A DNA stretch of 64,000 bases from Lichenicoccus sp964246745 (GCA_964246745.1 CAXTRK010000006.1:1-64000), one strand, 5' to 3'. Shown: positions 34,743-43,888, counted from the first letter of the stretch. The notes: generated by a model not told the origin, from the sequence alone. Numbers and translations: made by a program.

Positions 34743-36292
34743 GCACCGTGCTGAGCCGCGCGCCAGAGATCGAAGCGCCCGCTGGGCAGACGGTGCTCGC
34801 CGCCAGGGGCGTTTCCAAGTCATACGGGAACACGCACGCGCTGAAGAACGTCAATTTCGATATTCATCGCGGCAAGGTCACGACGTTGTTTGGTGAGAAT
34901 GGCGCCGGCAAGTCGACCTTGATGAAAATTCTTTCCGGGATCGTGACGCCGACATCAGGGATCATCGAGCTTGACGGCGAGCCGGTCAGCTTTTCGTCGA
35001 CTGTGGACGCGCGGGAGCGCGGCATCTCGATCATTCATCAGGAACTGAGTCTGGCCTCCAATCTCAGCGTCCGCGACAACATCTTTCTGGGGCGCGAGAT
35101 ACGCGTTGCCACCGGTGTCGACTATGCCGAGGAGGCGCGCCAGACACGCTTGCTGATGACGGAGCTTGAAGAAGAGATCGACCCCTCCACCCTGGTGGAG
35201 GATCTTCGTCTTGGCCAGCAGCAGATCGTGGAAATCGCACGAGCGCTCTCAGTGGATGCGCGCATTCTCATCATGGATGAGCCGACCTCGGCGCTGAGCG
35301 CCACCGAGGTCGAGGTATTATTCAAGGTGATCCGTGACCTGAACAGCCGCGGCGTCTCGATCGTCTATATTTCCCATCATCTTGAGGAAGCGCTGCAGAT
35401 CACGGATTACGCGGTGGTGCTCCGTGACGGCGCGATCACGGCGACCGCGGAGGCGAAGGACATCGACCTGCAATGGATCGTCCGCAACATGGTGGGCGAC
35501 AACTTCGACCTCGGTTCGCCGCCGGCCGGCCATGCGTTCGGCGAAACCGCCTTGTCGGCGCGCGAGATCTGCGTCGCGGACGCGGCAGGGTCTGGCAACT
35601 TGCTCGTCGACCATATGTCGCTCGAGGTCAAGGCGGGCGAAATCGTCTGCATCTACGGACTGATGGGAGCAGGCCGCACGGAGTTGCTTGAGTCGATCGC
35701 CGGACGCGTGCGTATGATCAGCGGCGACGTCTTCCTTGAGGGCGAGCCGGTCGCCGGGCTGAGCATAGCGAGCCGGATCGCCAAGGGCCTCGTCCTGGTG
35801 CCGGAGGACCGCCAACGCGACGGGCTGGTGCAGACCATGTCCGTAGGCGAGAACCTTTCCCTGTCCAGCATCTTCGCATTCACCAGGCGCATGATAACGT
35901 CACGATCGCGGGAGCGGGCGCTGGTTGACGCGTCGATACGCAGCGTCACCGTCAAGACGGCGGGCGGGGGTGCTCCGATCGGTTCGCTTTCCGGCGGCAA
36001 CCAGCAGAAGGTTGTCATCGGCAAGATGCTGGCGACCCACCCCAAGGTGATCCTGCTGGACGAACCAAGTCGCGGCATCGATATCGGCGCCAAGGCCGAG
36101 GTCTTCCGCCTGCTCGGCGACAGAGCGCGAGACGGGCTCGCCGTGGTGTTCTCGACGTCGGAAGTGCATGAGTGCCTGAGCATCGCCCACCGCATCATTG
36201 TCATGCGCCGCGGCAGGATATCAGCAGAGTTCGGTCCCGATGCCTCCAAGGAGGACATCATGGCCGCTTCGGGCGAAGCCGTCGTCGTCTAG
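34739..36292 (+). CDS. Sugar/polyol ABC transporter ATP-binding protein (two domains)
   Basis: 517-residue RbsA-type fused ATPase. Domain 1 has Walker A GENGAGKST (about 52-60), Walker B ILIMDEPTSALS and an H-loop in IVYISHH; domain 2 has GLMGAGRTELLESIAGRV and LSGGNQQKVVIGKMLATHPK. It energises the downstream single permease. The coupling with DUF2291 and the kinase/dehydrogenase genes marks it as the tetritol or tetrulose importer. It is distinct in sequence from the ATPase at 22-23.6 kb, so the two importers are not a recent duplication. Confidence 0.94.
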   Translation: MSTVLSRAPEIEAPAGQTVLAARGVSKSYGNTHALKNVNFDIHRGKVTTLFGENGAGKSTLMKILSGIVTPTSGIIELDGEPVSFSSTVDARERGISIIHQELSLASNLSVRDNIFLGREIRVATGVDYAEEARQTRLLMTELEEEIDPSTLVEDLRLGQQQIVEIARALSVDARILIMDEPTSALSATEVEVLFKVIRDLNSRGVSIVYISHHLEEALQITDYAVVLRDGAITATAEAKDIDLQWIVRNMVGDNFDLGSPPAGHAFGETALSAREICVADAAGSGNLLVDHMSLEVKAGEIVCIYGLMGAGRTELLESIAGRVRMISGDVFLEGEPVAGLSIASRIAKGLVLVPEDRQRDGLVQTMSVGENLSLSSIFAFTRRMITSRSRERALVDASIRSVTVKTAGGGAPIGSLSGGNQQKVVIGKMLATHPKVILLDEPSRGIDIGAKAEVFRLLGDRARDGLAVVFSTSEVHECLSIAHRIIVMRRGRISAEFGPDASKEDIMAASGEAVVV

Positions 36293-36316
36293 AAATCAAC
36301 GATCAGAGTCCTGACC

Positions 36317-37411
36317 ATGACAGACATCAGCCTATCGGCCAAACGAACCGGCTTTGGAGCATTCAGCGGTGATTTCGAAGTCGGCAAGTTGCTGCTCGAA
36401 GGGCGCGCCTTCTTTGCCTTGATCGTGATCATCGCGGTATTTTCGTTTCTTTCCCCGTATTATTTCTCAATCAACAATTTTCTGACGATGGCGTCGCACG
36501 TTGCCATCTACGGAATTCTCGCGGTCGGGATGCTGCTCGTCATTCTCAATGGCGGCATTGATCTGTCGGTGGGTTCCACGCTCGGGCTGTGCGGCATCAT
36601 CGCGGGTTTTCTGATGCAAGGGGTGACGTTCACCGCGTTCGGGGTTACCGTGTATCCGCCGGTCTGGGTGGTCGCGGTGCTGACCTGCGTGCTCGGCGGT
36701 CTCGTCGGTCTGGTGAACGGCGTTCTGATCGCCCGGTTCAAGGTTCCGGCGTTTGTCGCGACGTTGGGCGTGATGTACGTGGCGCGAGGCGCCGCACTGC
36801 TGATCACCAATGGCCTGACCTACAACAATCTTGGCGGCGTGCCGGCGCTTGGAAACCAGGGTTTCGACTGGCTCGGCTTCAATCATCTGTTCGGCATTCC
36901 GATCGGCGTCATCATCCTGGCGGTTGTAGCCCTTATCGGCAGCGTCATGCTGACTCGTACGGCGTTCGGGCGATGGCTGTACGCCTCCGGCGGCAATGCG
37001 CGCGCGGCTGAGTTGTCCGGGGTTCCCACCAGGCGCGTGCAGGTCTCCGTCTATGTGCTATCCGGCGTCTGCGCCGCGATCGCCGGCCTCATTCTCACCT
37101 CGCAATTGACCTCGGCCGGTCCGACGGCCGGCACGTCCTACGAACTGACGGCAATCGCCGCGGTGGTAATCGGTGGCGCCGCGCTGACCGGCGGCCGCGG
37201 CAACATGAGGGGCACGATGCTCGGCGCCTTCGTCATCGGCTTTCTTTCCGACGGTCTGGTGATCATCGGCATCTCCTCCTACTGGCAGACGGTTTTCACT
37301 GGCGCCGTGATCGTGCTTGCGGTGCTGCTGAACGCCATCCAGTACCGTCCCAGGCGCAAGCGCCAGAGTTCGACCGCCGCCCCGACAGCGCCCTTGCCGC
37401 AGTCGGGCTAG
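36317..37411 (+). CDS. Sugar/polyol ABC transporter permease
   Basis: 364-residue RbsC-type inner-membrane permease with about ten hydrophobic segments. MLLVILNGGIDLSVGSTLGL (about 73-92) and AAVVIGGAALTGGRGNMRG (about 284-302) are family signatures. It should act as a homodimer, since there is only one permease in this operon, unlike the two-permease importer at 20-22 kb. The C-terminus has a short basic, Pro/Ala-rich tail. It follows the ATPase gene by 24 bases. Confidence 0.93.
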   Translation: MTDISLSAKRTGFGAFSGDFEVGKLLLEGRAFFALIVIIAVFSFLSPYYFSINNFLTMASHVAIYGILAVGMLLVILNGGIDLSVGSTLGLCGIIAGFLMQGVTFTAFGVTVYPPVWVVAVLTCVLGGLVGLVNGVLIARFKVPAFVATLGVMYVARGAALLITNGLTYNNLGGVPALGNQGFDWLGFNHLFGIPIGVIILAVVALIGSVMLTRTAFGRWLYASGGNARAAELSGVPTRRVQVSVYVLSGVCAAIAGLILTSQLTSAGPTAGTSYELTAIAAVVIGGAALTGGRGNMRGTMLGAFVIGFLSDGLVIIGISSYWQTVFTGAVIVLAVLLNAIQYRPRRKRQSSTAAPTAPLPQSG

Positions 37412-37486
37412 GTCCAAAGAAGTTAGTTTGACCTCGAAAGGGTGTCAGGTAACAAACATGCTGCTCTTCAAAAAGGAAAGACGTCT

Positions 37487-38452
37487 ATGTCAACACGCAG
37501 AACAGTTCTGACGCTTGCCGCGGTGGCGCTCGCCTCCACCGCGCTGGCGGGGTCTCCGGCTCCTGCCGCCGCGGCCGACAAGGGCTTGATGACGATTATC
37601 GTGAACGACCCCTCAAATCCGTACTGGTACACCGAAGGCAAGGACGCGGCGGCCGAGGCGCATGTGCTCGGCTACAGAACCAGCGTGGGCGCAACCAAGG
37701 GCGACACCAACACCGAGAGCAACCTGATCGACACGGCGATCACCAACCGGTCTGTGGCAATCATCCTCGACCCCGCCAACGCCAGCGGATCCGTCGGCGC
37801 CGTCAAGAAGGCGATCGCAGCGCATATCCCGGTCTTCCTTGTCAATGCGGAGATCAACCAGGAAGGTCTGGCGAAGGCGCAGCTCGTCTCCAACAACGCA
37901 CAGGGCGCGGCTCTCGGAGCGCAGCAGTTCGTGAAAGATGTCGGGCAGACCGGCAATTATGTCGAGCTGCTCGGCGCCCCCTCCGACAACAACGCCGCCA
38001 CCCGATCGAACGGTTATGCAAGCGTTCTTAGCCAATTTTCGGGCCTGCACGAGGTCGGCAAGGAAGTCGCCAACTGGGACCGTACTCAGGGGCATAACAA
38101 GATGCAGAGCCTGCTCCAGGCTCATCCGGACATCATCGGCGTGATCAGCGGCAATGACGAAATGGCGCTGGGCGCCATTGCCGCGCTGAAGGAGGCTGGC
38201 AAGCTGTCAAGCATCAAGGTCGGTGGCTTCGACGGTTCTCCTGATGCCGTGTCCGCGGTTAAGTCCGGCGAGTTGCAGTACACCGTGCTCCAGCCGGTGG
38301 CGATCTTCTCCAAGAAAGCCGTGCAGGAGGCCAACCGTTACCTGAGGACGGGTAAAACCGGAGCGACAAGCGAGAAGCAGTTGTTCAACTGCGTTCTGAT
38401 CACCAAGGCCAACGCGTCTGATTTCACCGCGCCGTTCACACTCGGAAAATAA
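37487..38452 (+). CDS. Periplasmic sugar/polyol-binding protein (RbsB-like)
   Basis: 321-residue binding protein with a signal peptide (MSTRRTVLTLAAVALASTAL, cleavage near AAA-ADK). The mature part shows the ribose-binding fold: IIVNDPSNPYWYTEGKDAAA, AIILDPANASGSVGAVKKAI and GNDEMALGAIAALKEAG. The ATG at 37487 has AAGGAAAG 5 bases upstream; an earlier start at 37442 has no site and would bury the signal peptide. It delivers the substrate to the upstream permease. Its place after the permease rather than before is common in the polyol operons of this type. Confidence 0.93.
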   Translation: MSTRRTVLTLAAVALASTALAGSPAPAAAADKGLMTIIVNDPSNPYWYTEGKDAAAEAHVLGYRTSVGATKGDTNTESNLIDTAITNRSVAIILDPANASGSVGAVKKAIAAHIPVFLVNAEINQEGLAKAQLVSNNAQGAALGAQQFVKDVGQTGNYVELLGAPSDNNAATRSNGYASVLSQFSGLHEVGKEVANWDRTQGHNKMQSLLQAHPDIIGVISGNDEMALGAIAALKEAGKLSSIKVGGFDGSPDAVSAVKSGELQYTVLQPVAIFSKKAVQEANRYLRTGKTGATSEKQLFNCVLITKANASDFTAPFTLGK

Positions 38453-38574
38453 GACCAAGGCGGAGCGAGCAACTCAGGACAACTCAGCACTCCTGCTTGC
38501 AGCTCCGCCACACTTCAAACGCGACCAAAGCAGTCCATATCTCATTGGACCTTCAGATACAGGATACCTTAGCC

Positions 38575-39036
38575 ATGCGTATCGCGTTGGGCGGCGACTC
38601 TGCCGGCGAACCGTTGGTTCGCCTCATTGCGGATCATCTCCGGCAGAGCGGCGAGCATGAGGTGGACGACCTTTCTCGCGTGGAGGGCGGTAACGGCGAA
38701 CTCTATTCCGAAATCTCGGAACGTGTCGCTCAGCGCATCCTCTCGGGTGATTTCGATCGCGGCGTTCTGTGTTGCGGCACCGGCATCGGCGTTTCGATTT
38801 CGGCAAACAAGGTGCCCGGCATACGGGCGGCCCTCACCCATGATACCTATTCAGCCGAGCGTGCGGCGCTGTCCAACAACGCCCACATCATCACCATGGG
38901 CTCGCGTGTCATCGGACCCGAACTCGCCAAGTCGATTGTCGACGCGTGGCTCGCACAGCAGTTCGATCCGAACGGACGCTCGGCGCCGAACGTGGCGGGA
39001 ATGGAGGCGCTCGACCGCAAATATTCGCGCGCCTGA
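38575..39036 (+). CDS. RpiB/LacAB-family sugar-phosphate isomerase (DerI-like)
   Basis: 153-residue isomerase with the RpiB pattern MRIALGGDSAG at the N-terminus, the catalytic Cys in GVLCCGTGIGVSISANKVPG (Cys66/67) and NNAHIITMGSRVIG. RpiB relatives called DerI/EryI convert erythrulose 4-phosphate to erythrose 4-phosphate. As last gene of the kinase/dehydrogenase/importer operon, it most likely does this here; general ribose-5-phosphate isomerase activity is the alternative. The ATG at 38575 gives the family-typical N-terminus; an open frame to 38497 is rejected. It converges on the MFS gene with 24 bases between. Confidence 0.9.
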   Translation: MRIALGGDSAGEPLVRLIADHLRQSGEHEVDDLSRVEGGNGELYSEISERVAQRILSGDFDRGVLCCGTGIGVSISANKVPGIRAALTHDTYSAERAALSNNAHIITMGSRVIGPELAKSIVDAWLAQQFDPNGRSAPNVAGMEALDRKYSRA

Positions 39037-39060
39037 GCGACAAGGGTAAGCTGATGTCAG

Positions 39061-40380
39061 CTATTTCCGCTGTGCCGGGATGATTGGCAGCGGCTCGATC
39101 GGACCCACCACGAACAGATACATCGCCGCGCCTACCAGGCAGAGCACGCCCGCGGCCGCCAAGGGAACGAGGAACGAGCCGTGGGTGATCGTCAGCATCA
39201 CGCCGGTGAAGCTCGTGGTGACGACGCCCGCGATGTTGGAGGCGAAGTTCTGGATGCCGCCGATGGAGGCTACCTGTGCCCGCGTCGGCGCCACGTCGCC
39301 CGGCAACGACCAGATGCTCGCCGCCGTAAAGGCAAGCGCGGCATAGGCCACACCGAACAGCCCGAGCGCCATCCACGCCTTCGGCACGATCGCCGCCAGC
39401 GTGATTGAGGAAGAGAGCAGCATTCCGCCCACCAGGCACGTCTTGCGCGCCGCGGTCAGGCTCCAACCACGCCGGTACAGCCAGTCGGAGGTGATGCCGC
39501 CGAGCCAGCCTCCGGGAATTGAGATCACGCCGGGAATGAGGCCGAAAATGCCGAACTGCTTGAGCGAGAAATGCCGTGCCGACATCAGGTAGGTTGGAAA
39601 CCAGGTGATGAAAAAATAGATTGCGAAATTCAGGCAGAAAAACCCGATCATCATCCCCCAGATCGTGCGGTATCGGAACAGCGAGATCCAGCGCATCGCC
39701 GGCTCGCCGATCGCGGGCGCCGCCCGGCTGCTCGCCATCTCCTCGAGCGCTGCCCTGGTCACGTCCGGATGGTTCTCCGGCTTGCGGTAGAAGGCAAGCC
39801 AGACCGCCGTCCAGACAAAGCCAAGCAGGCCGGTCGCGATGAACGAAACGCGCCAGCCGAACGACCCCACCAGCCAGGCGCAGAGCGGAATCGCCACCAG
39901 ATTGCCGACACGCGAGCCGGAGTCGAAGATAGAGGAAGCGAAGCCGCGCTCGGCTTGCGGAAACCAGCGCGCGACGACACGTGCCGAGGACGGATAGCCG
40001 CCCGCCTCGCCGGCGCCGAGTGCCAGGCGGAAGCCGAACAGCGCCGCCGCCGAGTTGGCGACCGCCGTCGCCGCGGTGAACAGCGACCACCAGCAGACCG
40101 CGATCGGGAACATCAGCCGCGCGCCGAAACGGTCGACGAGCCAGCCCGCCGGGAGCTGCATGATCGCGTAGGTCCAGAAGAACGAACCCAACAGGAAGCC
40201 CATCGTCGTGCTGTTCAAGCCGAGCGCGTGCTTGATGCTGGGGGCGGCGACCGCGAGATTGGCGCGGTCAGTGTAGTTGACGGCGATCGCGGCGAAGCAG
40301 AGCCAGACCATCAGCCATCGCGCCGGCGGCATCAGCGTCCGACCGCGCTGCGGCGTCGCATTCTCGATTGCGGTCGACAT
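39061..40380 (-). CDS. MFS transporter, anion:cation symporter (ACS) family
   Basis: 439-residue 12-segment symporter. The N-terminal LMVWLCFAAIAVNYTDRANL (about 23-42) and FLLGSFFWTYAIMQLPAGWL (about 62-81) followed by VDRFGAR are ACS-family signatures, shared by galactonate, glucarate and tartrate transporters. It probably takes up a sugar acid or related carboxylate by proton symport. It is divergent from the RraA-like gene (146-base gap), suggesting that the transported compound is processed by the RraA/SDR pair. The substrate cannot be read from sequence. Confidence 0.9.
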   Translation of the reverse strand: MSTAIENATPQRGRTLMPPARWLMVWLCFAAIAVNYTDRANLAVAAPSIKHALGLNSTTMGFLLGSFFWTYAIMQLPAGWLVDRFGARLMFPIAVCWWSLFTAATAVANSAAALFGFRLALGAGEAGGYPSSARVVARWFPQAERGFASSIFDSGSRVGNLVAIPLCAWLVGSFGWRVSFIATGLLGFVWTAVWLAFYRKPENHPDVTRAALEEMASSRAAPAIGEPAMRWISLFRYRTIWGMMIGFFCLNFAIYFFITWFPTYLMSARHFSLKQFGIFGLIPGVISIPGGWLGGITSDWLYRRGWSLTAARKTCLVGGMLLSSSITLAAIVPKAWMALGLFGVAYAALAFTAASIWSLPGDVAPTRAQVASIGGIQNFASNIAGVVTTSFTGVMLTITHGSFLVPLAAAGVLCLVGAAMYLFVVGPIEPLPIIPAQRK

Positions 40381-40526
40381 CGGCGATCCTCCCTTGATGG
40401 CGGCGCTTTTGCGCTCGTCCCGGTGTCAGACGGGTGTAGCCCAGGTCGGAAGCGATGGGCAGGGCGAGCCTCGTGGCGAACTTGCGGTGAACCCGCCGCG
40501 TTCCGTGGAGCGGAGGGCGACACCCG

Positions 40527-41228
40527 ATGCTGACCAGTCAGAACGCCCGCGCCCTGTCGCTGATCTCCACGGCGACCATCACTACCGTGCTGCTCAAGCG
40601 CGGCCTGCGCAATGTCTGGATGCGCCGCACGCGTCCATTCTCGGCGGGCAGCGGGCGTGTTGTCGGCCCCGCGTTCACGCTGCGCTTTGTGCCCGCCCGC
40701 GAGGACCTCGCGACGCCTGCCTCCTGGGCCTCGCCGATCTCGACGCGCGCCGCGATCGAGGCAATGCCGGAGGGCTGCGTGACCGTCGTCGACGCGATGG
40801 GCATCACCGATGCTGGCATCTTCGGCGATATTCTCTGCGCGCGGATGCGGCGGCGCGGCGTCGCCGGACTGGTGACCGACGGCGCCATGCGCGACGCCGA
40901 AGCTGTGGCCGCGACCGGCCTGCCGGTGTGGTGCGACGGCATTGCGGCACCCCCTTCCGTCGCCGGCCTGACCTTTGTCGGCTGGCAACAGCCGATCGGC
41001 TGCGGCGGGGTCGCGGTCTTTCCCGACGATATCGTTGCGGCCGATGGAGACGGCGCCGTCGTCATCCCGGCCGCCTATCTCCAGCACGTGCTCGACGAAG
41101 GTCCCGAACAGGAGCGGCGGGAAGCCTGGACCACGACAGAGATCGAACGCGGCGCGGCCTTGCCGGGGCTTTACCCGATGAATGCCGAGACCGAAGCCCG
41201 CTACGCCGCGCACCGCGCCGCCCTATGA
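40527..41228 (+). CDS. RraA-family protein (possible 4-hydroxy-4-methyl-2-oxoglutarate aldolase-like)
   Basis: 233-residue RraA-fold protein. The active-site stretch GLVTDGAMRDAEAVAATGLP (about 111-130), with the Asp-Gly and Arg-Asp pairs that bind metal and pyruvate enolate in HMG/CHA aldolases, is present, as is VVDAMGITDAGIFGDILCAR. In gammaproteobacteria the fold also regulates RNase E, but the catabolic setting (ACS transporter, SDR) favours an enzyme, either aldolase or decarboxylase. GGAGGG lies about 10 bases before the ATG. The SDR gene follows after 22 bases. Confidence 0.85.
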   Translation: MLTSQNARALSLISTATITTVLLKRGLRNVWMRRTRPFSAGSGRVVGPAFTLRFVPAREDLATPASWASPISTRAAIEAMPEGCVTVVDAMGITDAGIFGDILCARMRRRGVAGLVTDGAMRDAEAVAATGLPVWCDGIAAPPSVAGLTFVGWQQPIGCGGVAVFPDDIVAADGDGAVVIPAAYLQHVLDEGPEQERREAWTTTEIERGAALPGLYPMNAETEARYAAHRAAL

Positions 41229-41250
41229 ACGGCAGACCAGGAGAGCAACC

Positions 41251-42036
41251 ATGGATCTCGGCATCGCCGGCAAGACCGCTCTGGTTCTCGGCGCCAGCAG
41301 CGGCATCGGCCGTGCGGCTGCACTGGCACTTGCCGCGGAAGGCGCGCGGATCGCCGTCGCGGCGCGGCGTGAGGAACGGCTTGGCGAACTCGCGCGCGCC
41401 ATCGAAGCCAACGGGAGCCGCGCGCTCGCGCTGCGCTGGGACCTCGCCGATCTCAACGTGATTGAAGGCAACGTCGCGCGCATCGAGCAGACCATCGGAC
41501 CAGTCGATATCCTGGTCAACAACACCGGCGGGCCGCCTCCCACTCCGGCCGCCGGCCAGAACCCGGAACTCTGGCGCGCCCAGTTTGAGTCGATGGTCCT
41601 CGCGGTCATCGCGACCACTGACCGCGTGCTGCCCGGCATGCGCGCACGTCGCTGGGGCCGCATCATCACCTCGACCTCGTCGGGTGCTACGTCTCCGTTG
41701 CCTGGTCTGGCGATCTCCAATGCGTTGCGCGCGGCATTGCACGGCTGGTCCAAGACGCTCTCGCGCGAGGTCGCCGGTGACGGCGTCACCGTCAACATCG
41801 TGCTTCCCGGGCGGATCGACACCGATCGCGTCCACCAGCTCGACGAGGATAAGTCCAGACGCGAGGGACGGTCCGTGCAAGAGGTCGCCGCGGCAAGCGC
41901 CGCCTCGATCCCGCTCGGCCGCTACGGCACCGTGGAGGAATACGCCGACGTGATCGCCTTTGTCGCCAGCGTCCGGGCATCCTACGTCACCGGCAGCGTG
42001 ATCCGTGTCGATGGCGGGCTGATCTCCGGCCTCTGA
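41251..42036 (+). CDS. SDR-family oxidoreductase with altered catalytic motif
   Basis: 261-residue Rossmann-fold SDR. The cofactor motif LGASSGIGRAAALALAAEGA (about 14-33) is canonical, and the conserved N-T-G-G in LVNNTGGPPPTP and the Ser in TSTSSGAT are present. The usual YxxxK is not: the aligned segment GLAISNALRAALHGWSKTLS has Ser in place of Tyr and Arg in place of Lys. I recall such atypical BKR-like SDRs as an annotated subgroup. It may be an enzyme with a different acid/base or a non-redox protein. The ATG at 41251 has AGGAGAG upstream, and the gene is the last of the RraA transcript. Confidence 0.86.
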   Translation: MDLGIAGKTALVLGASSGIGRAAALALAAEGARIAVAARREERLGELARAIEANGSRALALRWDLADLNVIEGNVARIEQTIGPVDILVNNTGGPPPTPAAGQNPELWRAQFESMVLAVIATTDRVLPGMRARRWGRIITSTSSGATSPLPGLAISNALRAALHGWSKTLSREVAGDGVTVNIVLPGRIDTDRVHQLDEDKSRREGRSVQEVAAASAASIPLGRYGTVEEYADVIAFVASVRASYVTGSVIRVDGGLISGL

Positions 42037-42066
42037 ACGGTCCCGATCACCGTCCCGGACCATGGT

Positions 42067-42775
42067 CTACATTGTCTCCTTGAAGCCCACCTTGATCAGC
42101 CACCAGTTGGTTGGATAGGCGGTGACGAACCCGCAAACCATGGCGATCTGCATCATGAACCAGAACTCGACGCTGTCGGTTGCAAGCGTCGTTCCGAGCA
42201 CGCCTCGGAACAGGATGAAATAGGCAAAGGCCATGAAGCCGTACATGCCGATCTGCCAGGAGGTCAGCGACAAGGTATCGGCCTTGATCGCCTGCCAGAT
42301 GCCTTGCCCGACCGAAAGGTCGCGCATCGGCTTGATGCTGAAATACTGGAACAACACGCCGAACGCATAAGCAAACAGGTAGTCCACGATCCAGGCGGCA
42401 AAGATCCTGTCGCCGAACAGACCATGCCAGCCGAACCAGACGGCAACCGCGGGAGCCAGGAATACCAGCCATTCGGCGCAGATGTCGCCGAGCGTGCAGC
42501 CGCTGCCGCAATGCAAGGCGCCGTTGGCCACCAGGATCGCGTGCGGCGGAGCCTTCGCCGCGGCCGGCGGAGCGCTGCGTCCATACGAAACATACTGCCC
42601 ACGCGACCCAGACCGTACCGAACAGCGCGGTGACCGGCCACACCACGCTCATGATCCACATCGGCTGCGGATGGCGCACGACGTCAACCGCGATCGCGGC
42701 GGCGCAGACGGCGCCGAGCACGAGAAAGGCGATCGAGAGGACATGCAGCCAGAGCGGGATCATGCTCATCTCCAC
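42067..42775 (-). pseudogene. DUF4396 membrane protein gene with frameshift
   Basis: The N-terminal part (MSMIPLWLHVLSIAFLVLGA and PQPMWIMSVVWPVTALFGTV) is read in one frame from 42775 or 42769. The C-terminal part (ANGALHCGSGCTLGDICAEW, then three to four hydrophobic segments ending WWLIKVGFKETM) is read in another, ending at 42067. Together they match DUF4396, a membrane family of unknown function with a conserved HCGSGCTLGD motif. The switch lies near 42581-42600, where the first frame turns into a membrane-less Arg-rich stretch. Either a one-base indel has broken the gene or the base call is wrong. Both halves are otherwise well preserved, so any inactivation is recent. Confidence 0.78.
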
Positions 42776-42818
42776 ATGCGCCGTACCGTCCGATCATGGA
42801 TGACCGCACCGGCCGCGC

Positions 42819-43868
42819 TCAGGTCCAGTAGAGCACGCGGGCCTGCGGGAGCTGTCGGGCTAACGCCTGTTCGATCGCGCGGCGCATCTCGCCCATCCGC
42901 TCGCGCGGCATGACCCACTTCAACGCGCCGAACTTGCCGAGCTTGCGCGTCCGCTGTGTCTCGTCCATTTCGAGCGCAGTGCCGGGATACCAGCCAAGCA
43001 GCACTTCCTTTGACTTCGGTGTGAAGCGGTGCGTGATCAGCTCGGCGGTCAGGTCCACGTCCGGCGCGCCGTTCAAGGCCGCCGCCACGTCCGCGAACAG
43101 CGTCTCGTACTCGCGTTCCCACTCCGGCACGGCAAGGATCGGCGCGATGGTCAGCCCGATCGGATAGCCGGCCTGCGCCATCTGACGCAGGGCGCCAAGA
43201 CGGGCCGGCATGCGCGGCGCGCCGCCCTCGAAATGTTCGGCCGCATGAGCATTGAGCGAGAAGCGCACCCGCGTGCGGCCCTGGTGGTTCAGGTGCAGCA
43301 GCGGCTCGACCGCGTCGAATTTGGTGGTGAAGCGGAGCTGCACCGGCGCCTGCCAGGCGCCGAAATGGGCGATGCTGGCGGCAAGGCTGCCGGTGATATG
43401 CTCGATGCCGAGTGGATCGGTGTAGCAGGAGCATTCGAAGGTGGTGCCCTCGGCCGCCCGCGACGACGAGCGCGAGGTGATCGTGCCGTGACCGGCGGCG
43501 GCGGCAAGGCCGCCCAGGATCTCGGTCAGGTTGGCGTAGGCGCGCACGATCGGCGGCCCGCTGAGTGATCCGGCGAGATAGCAGTATTGGCAGTGCGCCG
43601 GACAGCCCTCGGCGAGATCGAAACGCCAGTCCGCACTTGGCGGGATCGGCTGCAGCCTGCGCCGGCTTGGTGAGGCGACGATGACCGCAAGGGTGGATTT
43701 GGCGTCGCCGTAGCGGTCCGGCAGGCCGGAGAGCCGATCCGACGGCAGACGGACCACGTCCGCGCCAAGTGCGGCCGCACGCTCGATCATGGCCGTGCCA
43801 TGCTCCCACTCGAGCGCCGACGGAGTGACCAGCACCCGCTTCGGTGTCCATGGTGTCCGGCGTGTCAT
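42819..43868 (-). CDS. Spore-photoproduct-lyase-family radical SAM protein
   Basis: 349-residue SplB-like protein. The radical SAM cluster motif is CPAHCQYC (Cys89, Cys93, Cys96, the CxxxCxxC form). The segment FECSCYTDPLGIEHITGSL (about 145-163) aligns with the stretch of bacillary SPL that holds the hydrogen-donating cysteine, and Cys148 falls at that place. True SPL repairs the spore photoproduct in DNA, but this GC-rich alphaproteobacterium is not expected to make spores, so repair of another lesion or a different reaction is likely. The ATG at 43868 removes an upstream extension that reads into the 131-bp repeat. The start lies 20 bases from the repeat. Confidence 0.87.
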   Translation of the reverse strand: MTRRTPWTPKRVLVTPSALEWEHGTAMIERAAALGADVVRLPSDRLSGLPDRYGDAKSTLAVIVASPSRRRLQPIPPSADWRFDLAEGCPAHCQYCYLAGSLSGPPIVRAYANLTEILGGLAAAAGHGTITSRSSSRAAEGTTFECSCYTDPLGIEHITGSLAASIAHFGAWQAPVQLRFTTKFDAVEPLLHLNHQGRTRVRFSLNAHAAEHFEGGAPRMPARLGALRQMAQAGYPIGLTIAPILAVPEWEREYETLFADVAAALNGAPDVDLTAELITHRFTPKSKEVLLGWYPGTALEMDETQRTRKLGKFGALKWVMPRERMGEMRRAIEQALARQLPQARVLYWT

Positions 43869-43888
43869 CCCTACGCGCCCCCGCTTCC

